A stretch of DNA of 64,000 nucleotides from Bettongia penicillata ogilbyi (GCA_023548195.1 JAJHZJ010000575.1:2235454-2299453); one strand, 5' to 3'; shown: positions 20,152 through 31,455, counted from the stretch's first letter. Notes: generated from the letters alone by a model not told the origin. Program-made: numbers and translations.

Positions 20152-23100
20152 CTAAAGACAGAAAGACTTTGAACTCAGATACTGATTTTACCATTTGAAT
20201 AAAAGGCATTAACATAACTATGACCTAAAGATGATACACTAGTCTCTTCATTAAAATTCTCTACCATTAGTAATAAACTTAACATTAAAGCTTTAATGCC
20301 AATTGCTCTGATACTCAACCCCATTTTGTTTGAGAGCATTTTCCATCCAGAGTCTGCTCCTATGTCTCACTTCTACAGATTTTAGAAATTTTCTAGGTAA
20401 GATGATACCATAAGTGAAAAGGATGCACATAATATATATGTATGTATATATGTTATATATGTGTGTGTGAGTGTATATATTTGAGAGACAGAGAAAGAGA
20501 AAAAAGAAACTAAAGGTTTTATATATATACATATATAGTTTAATATATATGTATATACAGTTATGTAAAACACTTGCAGTTTATAGTCATATATTAATAG
20601 TCATAGAGTAAAAATCTAAACTCCAGACAAATCCTCCTCTCTGCTCTAATTGGGGAAGTGGGGGAAGGGTTAAAATATGGTCAAAGAAATTTGCATCTAT
20701 AGATGAGGTCAACCATATCTCCTAAGGCAGTCATAAATCATCATATTACAATGCTAAAAAAAAAAAATCACTTTTACAATTTTGGCGGCAAATACTCAAT
20801 TGACTGTTTCACTTTGGATGTTAATGGCGGGTAAGAGTATTTAAGTTGAACGCTGCATCTCTCTCACAAGATTCTCCAACTTTCCATTATCTGTGGTTTG
20901 AAATGAACATATATAGGCTAGTTTTTAATCACAAATATCTCCAAGTGATGAGATGTCTAAAGTCTCACTTAATTGTAGGTGTTGGTCTCTGTAGGAAGAC
21001 CCGACATGTTGTCCCCTTGTGAAATATGCAAAATGACAAACCGGTGCTGCAATTTTTCCTGCTCTTCTCCTCATAATAGCTAGAATGGCCTTTTCAGCCA
21101 TCCTTGGACCACGGACCACCCACCAGTACAGTTGGTACTGGAATTTCAAAATTTTCCATGAAAAATTTTCACAAAGGCAAAAAAAAAATATTGACCATAA
21201 GCTGGAAAATGTACAAGGTTTATAACTAAAAAATTATTATTAAAAAGTGATGTGGAAATAAATAGTAGACACTCTAAATTGCAGGTAGCAGTTCTTAATA
21301 TTTTTGAACAATACAATTGCTGATTTGAGGTTGCAGTTCTTTGGGCCACAGTTTACTGTCTTTTATGGCGGATTTTCTCTGTAGCACTATATTCTATAAC
21401 TCTCTACATGTAAAATATATACATGTATTTATATAAACACATGTGGGGATAAATGCTGTACATAGAAGACTACTGAAATGCATGGTAGATTCTTAAAATA
21501 TTTGGCTATTAGAATGAAAAAGCTTGATGATTGAAGAAGTAATGCTTGAATATAATTCTTCAATTTTTTAATGTAAGAAGCAAAATAGATTCTAATGTAC
21601 ACATTAAGTTCAATCAAAATTAGTTCAATTTAACTAGCAGTAATAAATAATATAAATCATCATTAGTAATCAGTAAATACTGTAAAAATATTGAAATAGT
21701 GATTGAAAGTCTCACACCACCATCAATTTAACTCTGAAATTCTGACAGCTTAAACTGTGAAATTTTCTCTAAAATTTCCATCTTCATACTTAACAAAACT
21801 GAACGATCGACTTTCCTCCTACCTAAAATCAAACAGTAGCAAATTATGCAAACATACACCACAACAGTAATGAAATTAAGATACTAGTGACCTCTTTGAT
21901 TCTCTATTTTATGTTCTATGGTTAAGCCCGCACGATCACTAGTTACCATTCGTAAAATTAACCCAAAGAATGAAGGATGTATCTCTAACTGAAAGCACTG
22001 ACGGTCCAACGTATGTACACTTTTTGCAAAAACCACAGGCTTCATCTCATCAAAATCATCATGTTAAATATCAATTGGCATACTCTTCACTTGGTCCTGA
22101 AACCTTGAAGGGTTCATGCCTGTCATCTTTTACAATTGACAAAGCCAAGACATATAGTTGAAACCAGACTAGCCAAACTTTTCGGTTAGCAGCCAGGAAT
22201 TTCATTACCACACAATGTCATTTTCCTACTGTTACCAGCACCAATCAAATTATCTTTGTTAAAGTATAAAAAAAACCAGAAATATTACTGGTCCCCACTA
22301 TAAAAATACAGAATTCAAATTTTTAGAAGAATAAACAAATAGCCCTTCTTTTAAAATTACTGTATTAATTTTGATCTGTACCTCAAGTAAACCAAACTGT
22401 GTAAGCAGAAATTGAAGGTTTCATATACAAGTAACTTAAAAAAAACATATTGAAGTGTTGATATTTGTTAGGCTAAATTCACAATAGAAAAGAAAATTGT
22501 GAAATGGAACTGGTCTGTTACTGTAATTTCCCTCTGATATGTTCACTCATTATATGAAAATGAAAACATTGATACCAACTCCATAGCATTGCTCAAAGAA
22601 ACAAGTTTTGAAAGGGGCAATTTTAGAAAACTACTTCAATGAAAAAAATGAAGGTCCATTGGCATGTTCCTTCAAACTAATACTGCCCAACTTGTTGGAG
22701 AGCTCTTTCCTATTGACAGACACAGGGAAGTCAACTTCACTTGAGCTCATAATCTATTTAGGTGTCTAGAGGTTATTCTTGCTTCATCTTTAATTCTTAA
22801 GTATCAGTAAATATTGGAAACCTACTCCCTTAAGAGCAGGAAAGGGGGAATGTTAAAACATAAGGATTTAACTTATAGTGTTACTTCTTTATCCTAAGAA
22901 ACATCTATCAAGCCCTAAATATTGCGATAATAAGAAAACAGAAAAAGCAGAAACTAAATTCATTCTGGTGTCTGTGTTTTTACTTATACAGAAAAGTCCA
23001 TAATGAATTGGCGGGAAAACTAGTAAGTACCCAAAGACCTGCCGAATGAGGGCATTTATCTGTTTGGTTCTGAGTGTACAAACATGATGAGAAAACCAAA

Positions 23101-23436
23101 ATATTATCTAATAGTAGTGAAGAAACTAGAAAATATTCAAAAAGTACTTTCAGAACTAAAAACTTTTCTCAGTCCCATGAAAGAATGTTTCTATGATTAC
23201 AATTAAAGTGATAAGAAAACAAAGTTAGAGTCAGGAATCTTCTTGTCTTTAAAGAACATTTTTCCCATAAAACAAAATGAGAGGTCTGAGAACCTTCAAT
23301 ATATTTCCATGATAAACAATCACTACTCTGTCCCCCGCCATGTCCACCTCCTCCCCATAAGTTGGCCAATAATGGAATTGTTGTAACATAAATACCAATT
23401 CAGGAGATTAAAAAAAAATGGAATTTGCCTCCTTAC

Positions 23437-23497
23437 CTGTTTGCCTTTGTTGTACTTTCATATGCCAAGCTGCCTGGTTTGATAACATTACCAGTGC
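23437..23497 (-). other. Candidate 61-bp internal exon, unidentified transcript
   Basis: On the minus strand CATCTCTTTCAG precedes GCACTGGTAATG, and AAGGCAAACAG is followed by GTAAGG, so both the acceptor and the donor are near consensus. A plausible branch site (ACTGAAC) lies about 20 bases upstream. Two of three frames are open (one reads TGNVIKPGSLAYESTTKAN). 61 is not a multiple of three, so it would not be a frame-neutral cassette. I recognise no protein. A non-coding RNA exon or a chance match is possible. Confidence 0.3.
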
Positions 23498-23675
23498 CTG
23501 AAAGAGATGTGTTCAGTGTGGTACGCTCTCAACCAATTACCACATCTCTTCCCTCTCCCCTCCCCCACCCAGTAAATGATGATGGGCTAAGGAAAGAGGA
23601 AGTAGTGAAAGAGCAGAATGATTACGCTTTCCAAATCCTATAGAGAACATGAAATTAACTACACAGTTTAAAACA

Positions 23676-23689
23676 GTAACCACGGCAAC
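23676..23689. promoter_or_regulatory. Near-palindromic X-box-like (RFX) motif, one mismatch
   Basis: GTAACCACGGCAAC; on the other strand it is GTTGCCGTGGTTAC, one base off the RYYNYY-N2-RRNRAC consensus. It lies about 180 bases upstream of the candidate minus-strand exon. Confidence 0.25.
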
Positions 23690-23703
23690 AGGCTGTGGTT
23701 TGC

Positions 23704-23709
<6 letters not shown>

Positions 23710-23763
<54 letters not shown>
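23710..23763. repeat. (TA)n microsatellite
   Basis: About 27 uninterrupted TA units, self-complementary. Confidence 0.97.
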
Positions 23764-23764
<1 letters not shown>

Positions 23765-23766
<2 letters not shown>

Positions 23767-24635
23767 AGTCAGTGATTAAAATGCAATATTTGGTAAAGAA
23801 AAGCTATTTTCCCATTTTCCCTTAAAGATATATTTCCTACATACAATCACCAAGAAATTGATTCTGTGTCTCCAAACAGAAGGTGATGAGCTCACCTAGA
23901 AAGGAAGCAACACACTCTAAAATCAACTATTGTTAACTATTCATGGTACGACGCAAATGTTAATGTGCAAGTGAACAACTGTTTTGATAGGGTGTAGGAG
24001 GGAATGGGGGTGGGAGGAGAGGCAAGGAGGCTTTGCTAACCTCCTTTTTTCTTGGAATCTGGGTAGTAATTTCTCATCCCCAGGTCATCTATTTCCTTCC
24101 TCCAAAATAGCTGCCTGTTACTCAGAGATAGAGTATTGAAAGAGTGCTACTGTTTCTTATCAAGATTTATCTCCTACTCCAGCTCTAGAGGCAAGATCAC
24201 CAGTCAGATGTGGGTCCTAGAGTTGGGGGATGTTTTCTTTTTCTTTTTCCAGAGAGCCAGTCTCAGTCTCACATTAGTTAAGCTCCTGTCACATTATGGC
24301 AGAATAACACTGGAGGACAGCAGAAGCAAGGAATGAAATAAAATAAGTGATGTCCCAGTGGCCCTGAGCTCATATCTTATGCCAGTACTGTGCAATCACA
24401 ATTACTGTGCCAGGGCAAGCAAAAGAAAACCCTCAGACTGCTCCTTCACTACTGAGCTACCCAGAGAGGAAGAGCCAATGAGTGTGCATGTGTATGTGCA
24501 AACATGTATGAATGCATATAGAGACACATGAATATGAGACTTTTGGGAGGAGGTGAGAAGGAAGGTGGTCATACAGAGCTTAAGGACCATGCAAATCTCC
24601 AAAATTTTTATGCCTCAAAATTTCATATTTTTCCT
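23765..24635. other. Unique sequence, no gene seen
   Basis: Contains only short open frames (24136-24336, 24402-24602) without recognised motifs. Confidence 0.4.
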
Positions 24636-24639
24636 TACA

Positions 24640-24840
24640 GAAAGTACCATGTTCTCATGACATTTATGTATCTAGCCCACTGAATTTTCACACTGACCAA
24701 AAGACCCTTCACCATCCACAAGCCCTTCCTCTGCATGGTCTCCAGTTTGCCAATGTCCTTCCTAAGGTGTAAAGCCCAGAACTAGACACCATGCTCTATA
24801 TGGAAGGACTATTATTATCTTACTCTCAGAATTAGTTGAG
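24640..24840. mobile_element. CR1/L3-like fragment
   Basis: CCAATGTCCTTCCTAAGGTG, TAAAGCCCAGAACTAGACAC, CATGCTCTATATGGAAGGAC parallels the conserved CR1/L3 stretch (CTTCCT..GGCCCAGAACTGAACAC). Orientation by family convention not fixed here. 24841-25330 may be older LINE sequence or unique. Confidence 0.4.
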
Positions 24841-25639
24841 ATGGCTATAACACTCATAAATTGTTTGCAGTCCATTAAGAACACAAATATTTTTTGCTTA
24901 AATAAATTATTTTCTAAGCTCTCTCTGAATTCTCTTGAATTTTTAAACCTGATTTTTTTTAAGACAAATAAATGGTACCTTATCTATTTCCTCTTTCTGA
25001 ACAGGTGGTCTGTAGTATACTCCAACAAAATTACTCCAGCTTTACCTTCCCCTGAGATTTGTTCACATTGTTTCTTAATGTTCCTTTTCCCTGGAATTCC
25101 TTATATGAATATGCCTTTTTAACATAGAATGTTACCCTTCTCCCCTTTCTACTTCTCTTCTTCCTTGGACAGGTCGATCTATCCAGAGTCAAATTTCAGT
25201 GATATTTTAGATGGACTCCAAAAACAAGTTTCAATATGAAGTCCTATTTATTAATTTGTATCAGGACCTCTAATTCATCTTGATGCCTCAACGTTGTGAA
25301 TTTGCATTTAGAAATTGGAGGTCAAGTTTTACTACTGGCACATTTCTGAGTTTTTTTTTTTCCATATAAACCTCTGGTTTTTAAAAATTGCTTTCTTTGC
25401 TTGATGTTTACTGTGTCTTTAATAATATGTTATAGAACTTCACTAGAAGTTCAGGTCAAGTACACTGGCCTAGAATCACCATTTTTGGAAAAACAATGCA
25501 ACCCTTTTCCTTTCCCAGTACTGTGGGCTGTCGCTCACTCTCTTCTAGATTTTATTGACACTGCTATCTTCTTACTCTTGTCTTGTGTGGCTGATTTCTG
25601 CTTCCTAATCTCCTTTGTGGATCTCCCTCCAGGTCATTC

Positions 25640-26010
25640 CTATAAACCAAGGATGTTCCTTAGATCTGACGTGGGCACTCTTTTCTTCTCTCCCAAAATT
25701 GGCACTTGGTACAGCATCCTCTGCACTCTGACCACACACGTTCCTGGCTGTTTTTATGACCTGCTGCTTGGTCTTCATGCATGCAGTCTCTCTTTACTCC
25801 AGCCCATAGTCAATGATTATTGGAATGGGGGTTTGACCATATCACTCCTTGACTCATTAAACTCCAATGGCTTCCCTAGTACCTCCAAGAGCAAATATAA
25901 AGTTCCCTCTTAGGTCTTAAAACCCTTTACAATGTGCCTGGTACTGCCAGTCTAGTCTTATTGTACTAAGGTCCCTTTTGCTGGCACACTTCACAGTCTG
26001 TGAGTAAGAG
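25640..26010 (+). mobile_element. LINE-2 ORF2 3' region remnant
   Basis: TTGACCATATCACTCCTTGA, CTCATTAAACTCCAATGGCT, CTTAAAACCCTTTACAATGT follow the L2 order (GACCATGTCACTCC, CTCCAGTGGCT, AAAGCCCTT). The 170-codon open frame over 25401-25913 overlaps this and shows no RT motifs. Confidence 0.5.
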
Positions 26011-26059
26011 CAGTTGTCCCAATGGGGACCCAAATGGCCAGTTCCAGTAGGGCAATGTT

Positions 26060-26175
26060 GCTCCTTCTCTCTTTTCCTTCGTTCTTTTCTCCCTCTCTTC
26101 CTTGATTCCTTCCTCTCCTCTTCCTTCCCTTCCTCTATTGCCTTCTTTCCCTCCTCCTCTCCCTCTGTCTGTTGT
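26060..26175 (+). repeat. CT-rich low-complexity tract
   Basis: Pyrimidine-rich CTTCCT/CTCTTCC sequence that creates spurious Glu/Lys/Arg-rich open frames on the minus strand. Confidence 0.8.
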
Positions 26176-26499
26176 GTTACTTGCAGGTGCTCTGTACAAA
26201 GGGATACAAATTCCAATAGCTGAAACCTTGCAAAACATCTTGTGGTTTACAGACTAAATTTATTTTATGAGGACCATGCCTTAAACCCAAATCCCTCTAG
26301 CTCTCATTGATTGGCCAACAATGGGTCCCAGCCCAAGCCTCACTTGGTCATTATTTGGGCTAGAACGGTTCTTGGAGTGAGTGAACATAGTAATTGTTTA
26401 AGTTTTGACCAGAAACACTAGGGATCTTCTATTCCCAGATTGATATATATATATATTTTTTTGATTAGGTAAAAGAGGTCACTCTTTGCCTTGTTCCTT

Positions 26500-26762
26500 A
26501 CCTAGCCTTAATTACTGAATGGGTGTTGCCTCAGACAAAATGAGGTCTGGAAAAAACCTTAGCTTAAAAAGGCCAAGGTCTCCCACTACATTGAAAGCCA
26601 TCTCTCATTGTCCTGGACTAGACCCAGATGGTTCTGGAGGAGAGAGTGAGGCTGGTGACTCTGCACAGCCATGCCTCACTCACATTCAATCCACTTGCAA
26701 GTCAGGATGTCACCTTCCTGATGTCACTGGTCCTCTTCAAGAAGGACAAACAGTAACTGATA
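26500..26762 (+). mobile_element. SINE body (third class), head missing
   Basis: AAAGGCCAAGGTCTCCCACT, ATGGTTCTGGAGGAGAGAGT, GAGGCTGGTGACTCTGCACA, TGATGTCACTGGTCCTCTTC, AAGAAGGACAAACAGTAACT. It is the same body as the full SINE at 37010-37333 (inverted there) and the copy at 57575. Confidence 0.65.
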
Positions 26763-26764
26763 TA

Positions 26765-27165
26765 GTCCATCTCCCTAATCTCTTTATTTTCATTGCCTAT
26801 CACACCAGCCTGGAATCCTCACCCTCCTCATTTCCACCTCCTGATTGGATTTCAGTGGACTTAAATCCTACCTTCTGCAGAAAGGCTTTTCCTATTCCTA
26901 TTCCTTCCATCCCATCCACCAAAATTAATGTCTTCTTCTTTGAAATTACCTTTTGCTTCCCCTGTATATATTTTGCATGCATATTTGTTAACATACTGGC
27001 TCCTCTAACCCCCTACTTAAAATCAACAAATGAACCAACTTGGAGTATGACCTCCTTAAGGGTAGGCACTAATTTTTGCTTTTTTCATATCCCAAGAACT
27101 TAGCATAGGACCTGATACCCAGATGATTAACAAAAGGTTGCTGACTGAATGAGCCCTGATTCCCA
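26765..27165 (+). mobile_element. LINE-2 3' end
   Basis: ACCTTCTGCAGAAAGGCTTT, TATGACCTCCTTAAGGGTAG, ACTTAGCATAGGACCTGATA, CAAAAGGTTGCTGACTGAAT: L2 3' part in sense order. The 194-codon frame 26519-27103 spans this and the preceding SINE and is not a gene. Confidence 0.7.
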
Positions 27166-27795
27166 GTCTTTCAAAGATCACAGGCACTAATTCACTGGGA
27201 CAGTCACAGTTTTCTCAACTCTTCTGGGATAGATACCTGGGTGCTTTCTTACTATTTCTCAAATGACTTTGATTCATAAAGTTCCCAATCAAGTACTGGT
27301 TGAAGATTATTTAAATTTGCCAGGAAGCAGAAGCAGAATCCAGAGGTGATTCTATTTCTCTATTCCTTTCCCTTTTCTGTTATATTATCCCATCTCCCCT
27401 GAGCTGTGGCCTTTTCTTTCCTCTAATATCACTTTAACCTGTCTTTTCATCATCCATTACTTTCCTCCTGAGCTTCTGCTCATTCTGAGAATTAGTGTTC
27501 CTGAGAATCATCTTGTGAGACACTGGGGTAGTTTCTACTTATTGACATTCCCTGTATATCCACATTTCTTTGGAGACAATGTGGCCCCTCTCTGTCTCAT
27601 CACAAATCTTTCAGTGTCTTCAGAATCTCATTCATGAGAATTTTTCACCCCTCTGATATGGCTTTTTTTTTCATTTCAATACCAAGAATGCTTCCTATTA
27701 CTTTTCTGATCCCCTTAAAATCAGAAAAGAATCTACCAGAAGTTTGAATGAAATCACGAATTTTATGCACTCGGGAGTCCCTGGGTCTACCTACC
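27166..27795. other. Unique sequence, no gene seen
   Basis: Pyrimidine-rich in places (27355-27480). No recognised element. Confidence 0.4.
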
Positions 27796-27799
27796 TTGC

Positions 27800-27960
27800 T
27801 GGGTGGTTGTTGTCCTTTGTTCTCAAAGAGGACCAAAATGAGATCACCACGATAAAGTGAAGCTTCAGTGTGTCCGCCTGTCGCTGATCAGACCAATATG
27901 AGCTCGGAGTGCTCTCCCACAGGTTGGGCACAGATACTCTAGTAAACCTGTCAAGAAAGG
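27800..27960. repeat. Dispersed repeat copy, related to 16740-16880
   Basis: TTGTCCTTTGTTCTCAAAGA, CTTCAGTGTGTCCGCCTGTC, CAATATGAGCTCGGAGTGCT. Same order and orientation as the copy next to the minisatellite. Confidence 0.5.
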
Positions 27961-28146
27961 AAATGAAATTCACTTGACATGATTGTTTTGAAGAAATTGG
28001 TATAGCTTCTGGAGATGTCTCCTAAGCAGTTTTATAATTTATCTTTTATAAGATACACTAGAGTGACTCCTTGTCTGGATTCTTCTTTCCTCTTGTACTT
28101 GATTTCTTAGAAATCACTAGCTCTGGGATTATATTGACAAATTATT

Positions 28147-28148
<2 letters not shown>

Positions 28149-28222
<74 letters not shown>

Positions 28223-28228
28223 CTCTAT
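28149..28228 (+). repeat. (CT)n followed by (ATCT)n
   Basis: About 29 CT units passing into five to six ATCT units, a compound microsatellite. Confidence 0.97.
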
Positions 28229-28249
28229 CTCCCCCTTTGCTCTGGAGAC

Positions 28250-28515
28250 ATGGAAGAGGCAACTAGAAGGTGAAGTGGATAAAGAGCTGGCCCTGGAATA
28301 AGGAAGATCTTAGATGGATTCCAGGCTCAGATTCCTAACTGTATGATCTTGGGCAAGTCACTTAATTTCTGACTGCCTCAGTTTTTTTATCTATAAAATG
28401 GAAAAAATATTATCACTTGACTCCCAGGGTTGTTGGGGAGACTTACTGGGATATTTGTAAAGCATTCTGCAAGATTAAAAAACCATAAAGGTTTATTATT
28501 GTTGTTGTTATTAAA
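28250..28515 (+). mobile_element. MIR/CORE-type SINE with marsupial tail
   Basis: AGTGGATAAAGAGCTGGCCC, GATCTTGGGCAAGTCACTTA, CCAGGGTTGTTGGGGAGACT, TTTGTAAAGCATTCTGCAAG, ending in ATTATTGTTGTTGTTATT. Confidence 0.8.
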
Positions 28516-28847
28516 TACATTAAGATGTGTCCAAGCCCTTCCACTGGTTGCAACTTCAATTCCCTCCCTGGCATGAGTACTCAAGTCTTTGTCCATCTGA
28601 AGGCTGCTCTTCTCCTTGGAGAAAATGGAAGCAAAAGGCAAAGGATGCTCCTTCCTTCTGTCATCAGTCAACATTAAAGAATCAGCTCCAACCCTTAGCC
28701 CATCACCTGGCACAGAGGAAGCAGGTGCTTAGGAAATGCCTCTGAAATGGCTGACTGCCCCAAGCAGCAGAGGCTGCTTTTGCCTAAGCAGGGCACCTCC
28801 AATGAACACTTATATTTGGTCTATTTTAGCCAGTACAATTTATGCCA

Positions 28848-28975
28848 CAGGGCAGCTAGGTGGCATAGTGAAGAGAGCACTAGAACTGGAGGCAGGAGGA
28901 CCTGAGTTCGAATCCTTCTCTCATCCACTTGACACTATGTGACTGTGGGCAAGTCACAACCCTATTTGCCCTGCC
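28848..28975 (+). mobile_element. tRNA-headed SINE, 3' truncated into a CA tract
   Basis: GGGCAGCTAGGTGGCATAGT, GAACTGGAGGCAGGAGGACC, TGAGTTCGAATCCTTCTCTC, ACTGTGGGCAAGTCACAACC. A well-preserved head with A- and B-box-like regions of a tRNA promoter. It stops where the CA tract begins. Confidence 0.85.
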
Positions 28976-28979
28976 AAAA

Positions 28980-29022
28980 TACACACACACGCGTGTGCAC
29001 ACGCACAGACACACACACATAT
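28980..29022 (+). repeat. Imperfect (CA)n tract
   Basis: ACACACACACGCGTGTGCAC then ACGCACAGACACACACACAT, with a small palindromic GTGCAC-type centre. Confidence 0.9.
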
Positions 29023-29079
29023 GCCAGACTTTTTTCTTCTTTACACTATTCAGGTATGCTGTGACATTTGTTTTACAAT

Positions 29080-29265
29080 AAAAAGAGCTCTGGGCTGAGT
29101 TCAAATCAATTGTCAGATCATTTCTGGCCATGTGACCCTAGGCTAATCACTAAGCCTATTTGCCTCAGTTTCCCCAAATATAAAATGGATATGAGGAGTT
29201 ATAAAGCCCTTGGCACAGTGTTTGGTACCGGGTAGACACTACATTGATGTTTATCCCCTTCCCTG
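29080..29265 (+). mobile_element. MIR
   Basis: GCTGAGTTCAAATCAATTGT, GCCATGTGACCCTAGGCTAA, TTGCCTCAGTTTCCCCAAAT, CTTGGCACAGTGTTTGGTAC. Confidence 0.7.
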
Positions 29266-29379
29266 CCCTTTCCCCTGAGTTGTCCTCAGTTGTCGGTCTC
29301 TCTTGGCATCTTCTGGATATACTTTTAAAATCTAATCTCACGTGACATCCCTGAGTAGCCACAGTGGTTCATTTAGTCA

Positions 29380-29525
29380 GATTATAGAGCAAGAACCAGA
29401 AAAGACCTTAGAAGATGCCCCTTATAGGTCTTTCATGTGACATTATGAGGAATCGAAGCTCCAGAGAAGCTAAGTGACTTATTTGTCCAACGTCAGAAGT
29501 AGTGAATATGGACGTGAGTGATTAG
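29380..29525 (-). mobile_element. MIR fragment, diverged
   Basis: AAAGACCTTAGAAGATGCCC, CGAAGCTCCAGAGAAGCTAA, GTGACTTATTTGTCCAACGT is inverted MIR core. Confidence 0.5.
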
Positions 29526-30335
29526 AAAAAAATTAGCAGTTTACTGTCATTAAATTCTTTAGGGTTTTTTTTTTTCCTTTGGTTTTCCAAACAAGGGATT
29601 TTTCTCTCTGAATTTATCCAAAATCTGGTTTCTTAATGACTTGCAGAAGTCATATCTGACTCTTCCATGATTCCCTGTACCTGGTCAAGTTCTTGGTTTT
29701 TGACGTTCTGAGTTATCAATTAGTTCTCCTTTGTTGATTGAGTAAAGTAAAAACAAAACCGAAAACAAAAAACAAAGAAATAATTCCCTTGTTCGCATCC
29801 TCTAAAATCTGAGAGAAGAAATTGTCATCAAGAGAAGTGAAAAGAAATTATCCAATTCTTTGTTTTCAGCAGTATTAGACTTCCAGGAGATGTCAAGCTA
29901 AATCAACATGTACTCACTACTAAATCTTTCCCAGATGGCATTTTTAATCTACATTAGAAAAACATTGTCTATAGTCTTTTTTTATCTGGGTAATCATTTG
30001 AAAAAGTATTAAAAGAATTGAGATCACAGTGAGAATGTCCCTCTCCTTTCAAGATTTTCACAGACAGAATTCTGGAAGAAATAAGGTCATAAGCAACAGC
30101 AAAACCAAAGCTGGTAATCAGAGCAGTCTACAGACTGAAGGAAGTTTCTCAGCAGACACTGTGTTTCAAGGGCAGTAGGATTAGACAACAGAGTAAAAGT
30201 TCCCCCCACTAGTCACAATAACTTGGGTAAGAGGTAAAAGTGCTCTATATAAGTACAAGAGCTTGTAACCATGTAGAACCATGCCACCTGTTAACCACCA
30301 CCCTATTCTGCCTAGGAAAACAAAGGAAGATCTAT
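29526..30335. other. Unique sequence, no gene seen
   Basis: About 0.8 kb without a recognised repeat or usable open frame. Confidence 0.4.
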
Positions 30336-30339
30336 TTGA

Positions 30340-30500
30340 ATGAATGAACAAAGAAATGAATGAATGAAAAAAGATTTACTAAATGCTTGATATATGCCAA
30401 GTATCATGCTAAATACTAGGGGCACAAATAGAAAAGCGAGATAGTCACTGATCTCAAGGAGTACATTATTTAATTTGGGAAGATAACACATAAAAGCAAT
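30340..30500 (-). mobile_element. LINE-2 3' end with GAAT tail
   Basis: GAATGAATGAAAAAAGATTT, ACTAAATGCTTGATATATGC, CATGCTAAATACTAGGGGCA, CTCAAGGAGTACATTATTTA: inverted L2 end including its terminal tetranucleotide-like tail. Confidence 0.65.
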
Positions 30501-30965
30501 CTGATTGGCAATTTGATATCCTTTTCTCTTTCACTGGCTTGAGGGGTGGGTGTTATGTTGACTTCTTTTTGAAATTTTATAAAGATAAGACTGAGATAAG
30601 ACTCTCTGAGAATAGGTTAATGAATCTAGTCATGGATCATAGCCTGTCCACTCCTAATCTGGATGAACGAAGCTAATAATCCAGTTTTATCTGATTCCAT
30701 ACAAAGAATCCCAGAGAAAAACAGCATTGCAGTCTACAGTCCCTGATTTCTCAGTAAACAGAGAGGATGTACTTACTCCTGGAACATGAAAATGAATGGG
30801 AAGATTCTGAAGATGTGGGTTTTTGCTATGGCATTCTAAAGCTCAACTCTATTTATTAAATTTTTTTTCTATTATTTCCTACAGGTATTTAAAAATCATT
30901 CATTATTTATGTTTATTTGGGTAGGAAAGGCATCCAGAGGGGGAAAATTGGCCCCCACTCCCCAG
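30501..30965. other. Unique sequence
   Basis: No recognised element. Confidence 0.4.
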
Positions 30966-30969
30966 TCAT

Positions 30970-31210
30970 TGGCAACTAGATGACACAGGACACAGAGTGC
31001 TAGACCCAGAGTCAGGAAGATTCGAGCTAAATTCAGTCTCAGACACAAACTGTTCGATCTTGGGCAAGTCACTTAAACTGTCTTCCTCAGTTTCCTCATT
31101 TATAGAATAAGTAGAATAATAATACCTAGGATAAGATGAGTTGATATTCATAAGAGTCTTGCAGATATTCAAATGTTATAGAAAGGCTCTCATCAATCAT
31201 CATATTATTC
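30970..31210 (+). mobile_element. tRNA-headed SINE, MIR/CORE type
   Basis: AACTAGATGACACAGGACAC, CCCAGAGTCAGGAAGATTCG, GATCTTGGGCAAGTCACTTA, TCAGTTTCCTCATTTATAGA. Confidence 0.75.
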
Positions 31211-31229
31211 GGTCTTACTAGCTTTCTTT

Positions 31230-31455
31230 TAGACAGTATGGTAGGCTTAGAATGTTGGGCTTAGAAACAAGAGAGTTTAAATCCTGCCTCTAACATTTCT
31301 TAGTGGCATATACATAGATAAATCAAATAACCTCTTTAAGCCCCTGTTTCTTGATCTGTAACATGGAAATTCTAAAACCTAACTCACTGGATTGCTAAGG
31401 CTTAATTGTAAAGCACTGGGGAAATCTTGAAATGTAACATAAATTTCTGCTATGG
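31230..31455 (+). mobile_element. MIR
   Basis: GAGAGTTTAAATCCTGCCTC, CCTCTTTAAGCCCCTGTTTC, TTGATCTGTAACATGGAAAT, TTGTAAAGCACTGGGGAAAT. Confidence 0.65.

Larger units (their letters stand above)
19801..23705. other. Repeat-poor AT-rich block, possible transcript 3' region
   Basis: Nearly 3.9 kb with no SINE, L1 or L2 that I can recognise, only an ATATAT/TGTGTG tract at 20430-20560 and A runs near 20760 and 21180. Such a gap in a repeat-dense window suggests constraint, for example a long 3'UTR or conserved non-coding DNA. On the minus strand it contains the splice-like candidates at 23437-23497 and 20040-20151. No protein family recognised. Confidence 0.4.

Noticed and set aside
20925..21149. 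74-codon minus-strand frame with a possible acceptor (AAATTCCAG) before it
   Set aside because: The polypyrimidine tract is poor and the frame shows no family; kept only as part of the repeat-poor block.
25401..25913. 170-codon open frame
   Set aside because: Its second half overlaps an L2 remnant and lacks reverse transcriptase motifs; the first half has no recognised family or splice context.
26519..27103. 194-codon open frame, the longest in the window
   Set aside because: Spans a SINE body and an L2 3' end in sequence, with no domain; chance frame across two insertions.
28848..28920. tRNA gene
   Set aside because: The A/B-box-like head belongs to a SINE; it does not fold into a complete cloverleaf with acceptor stem and is one of many copies.
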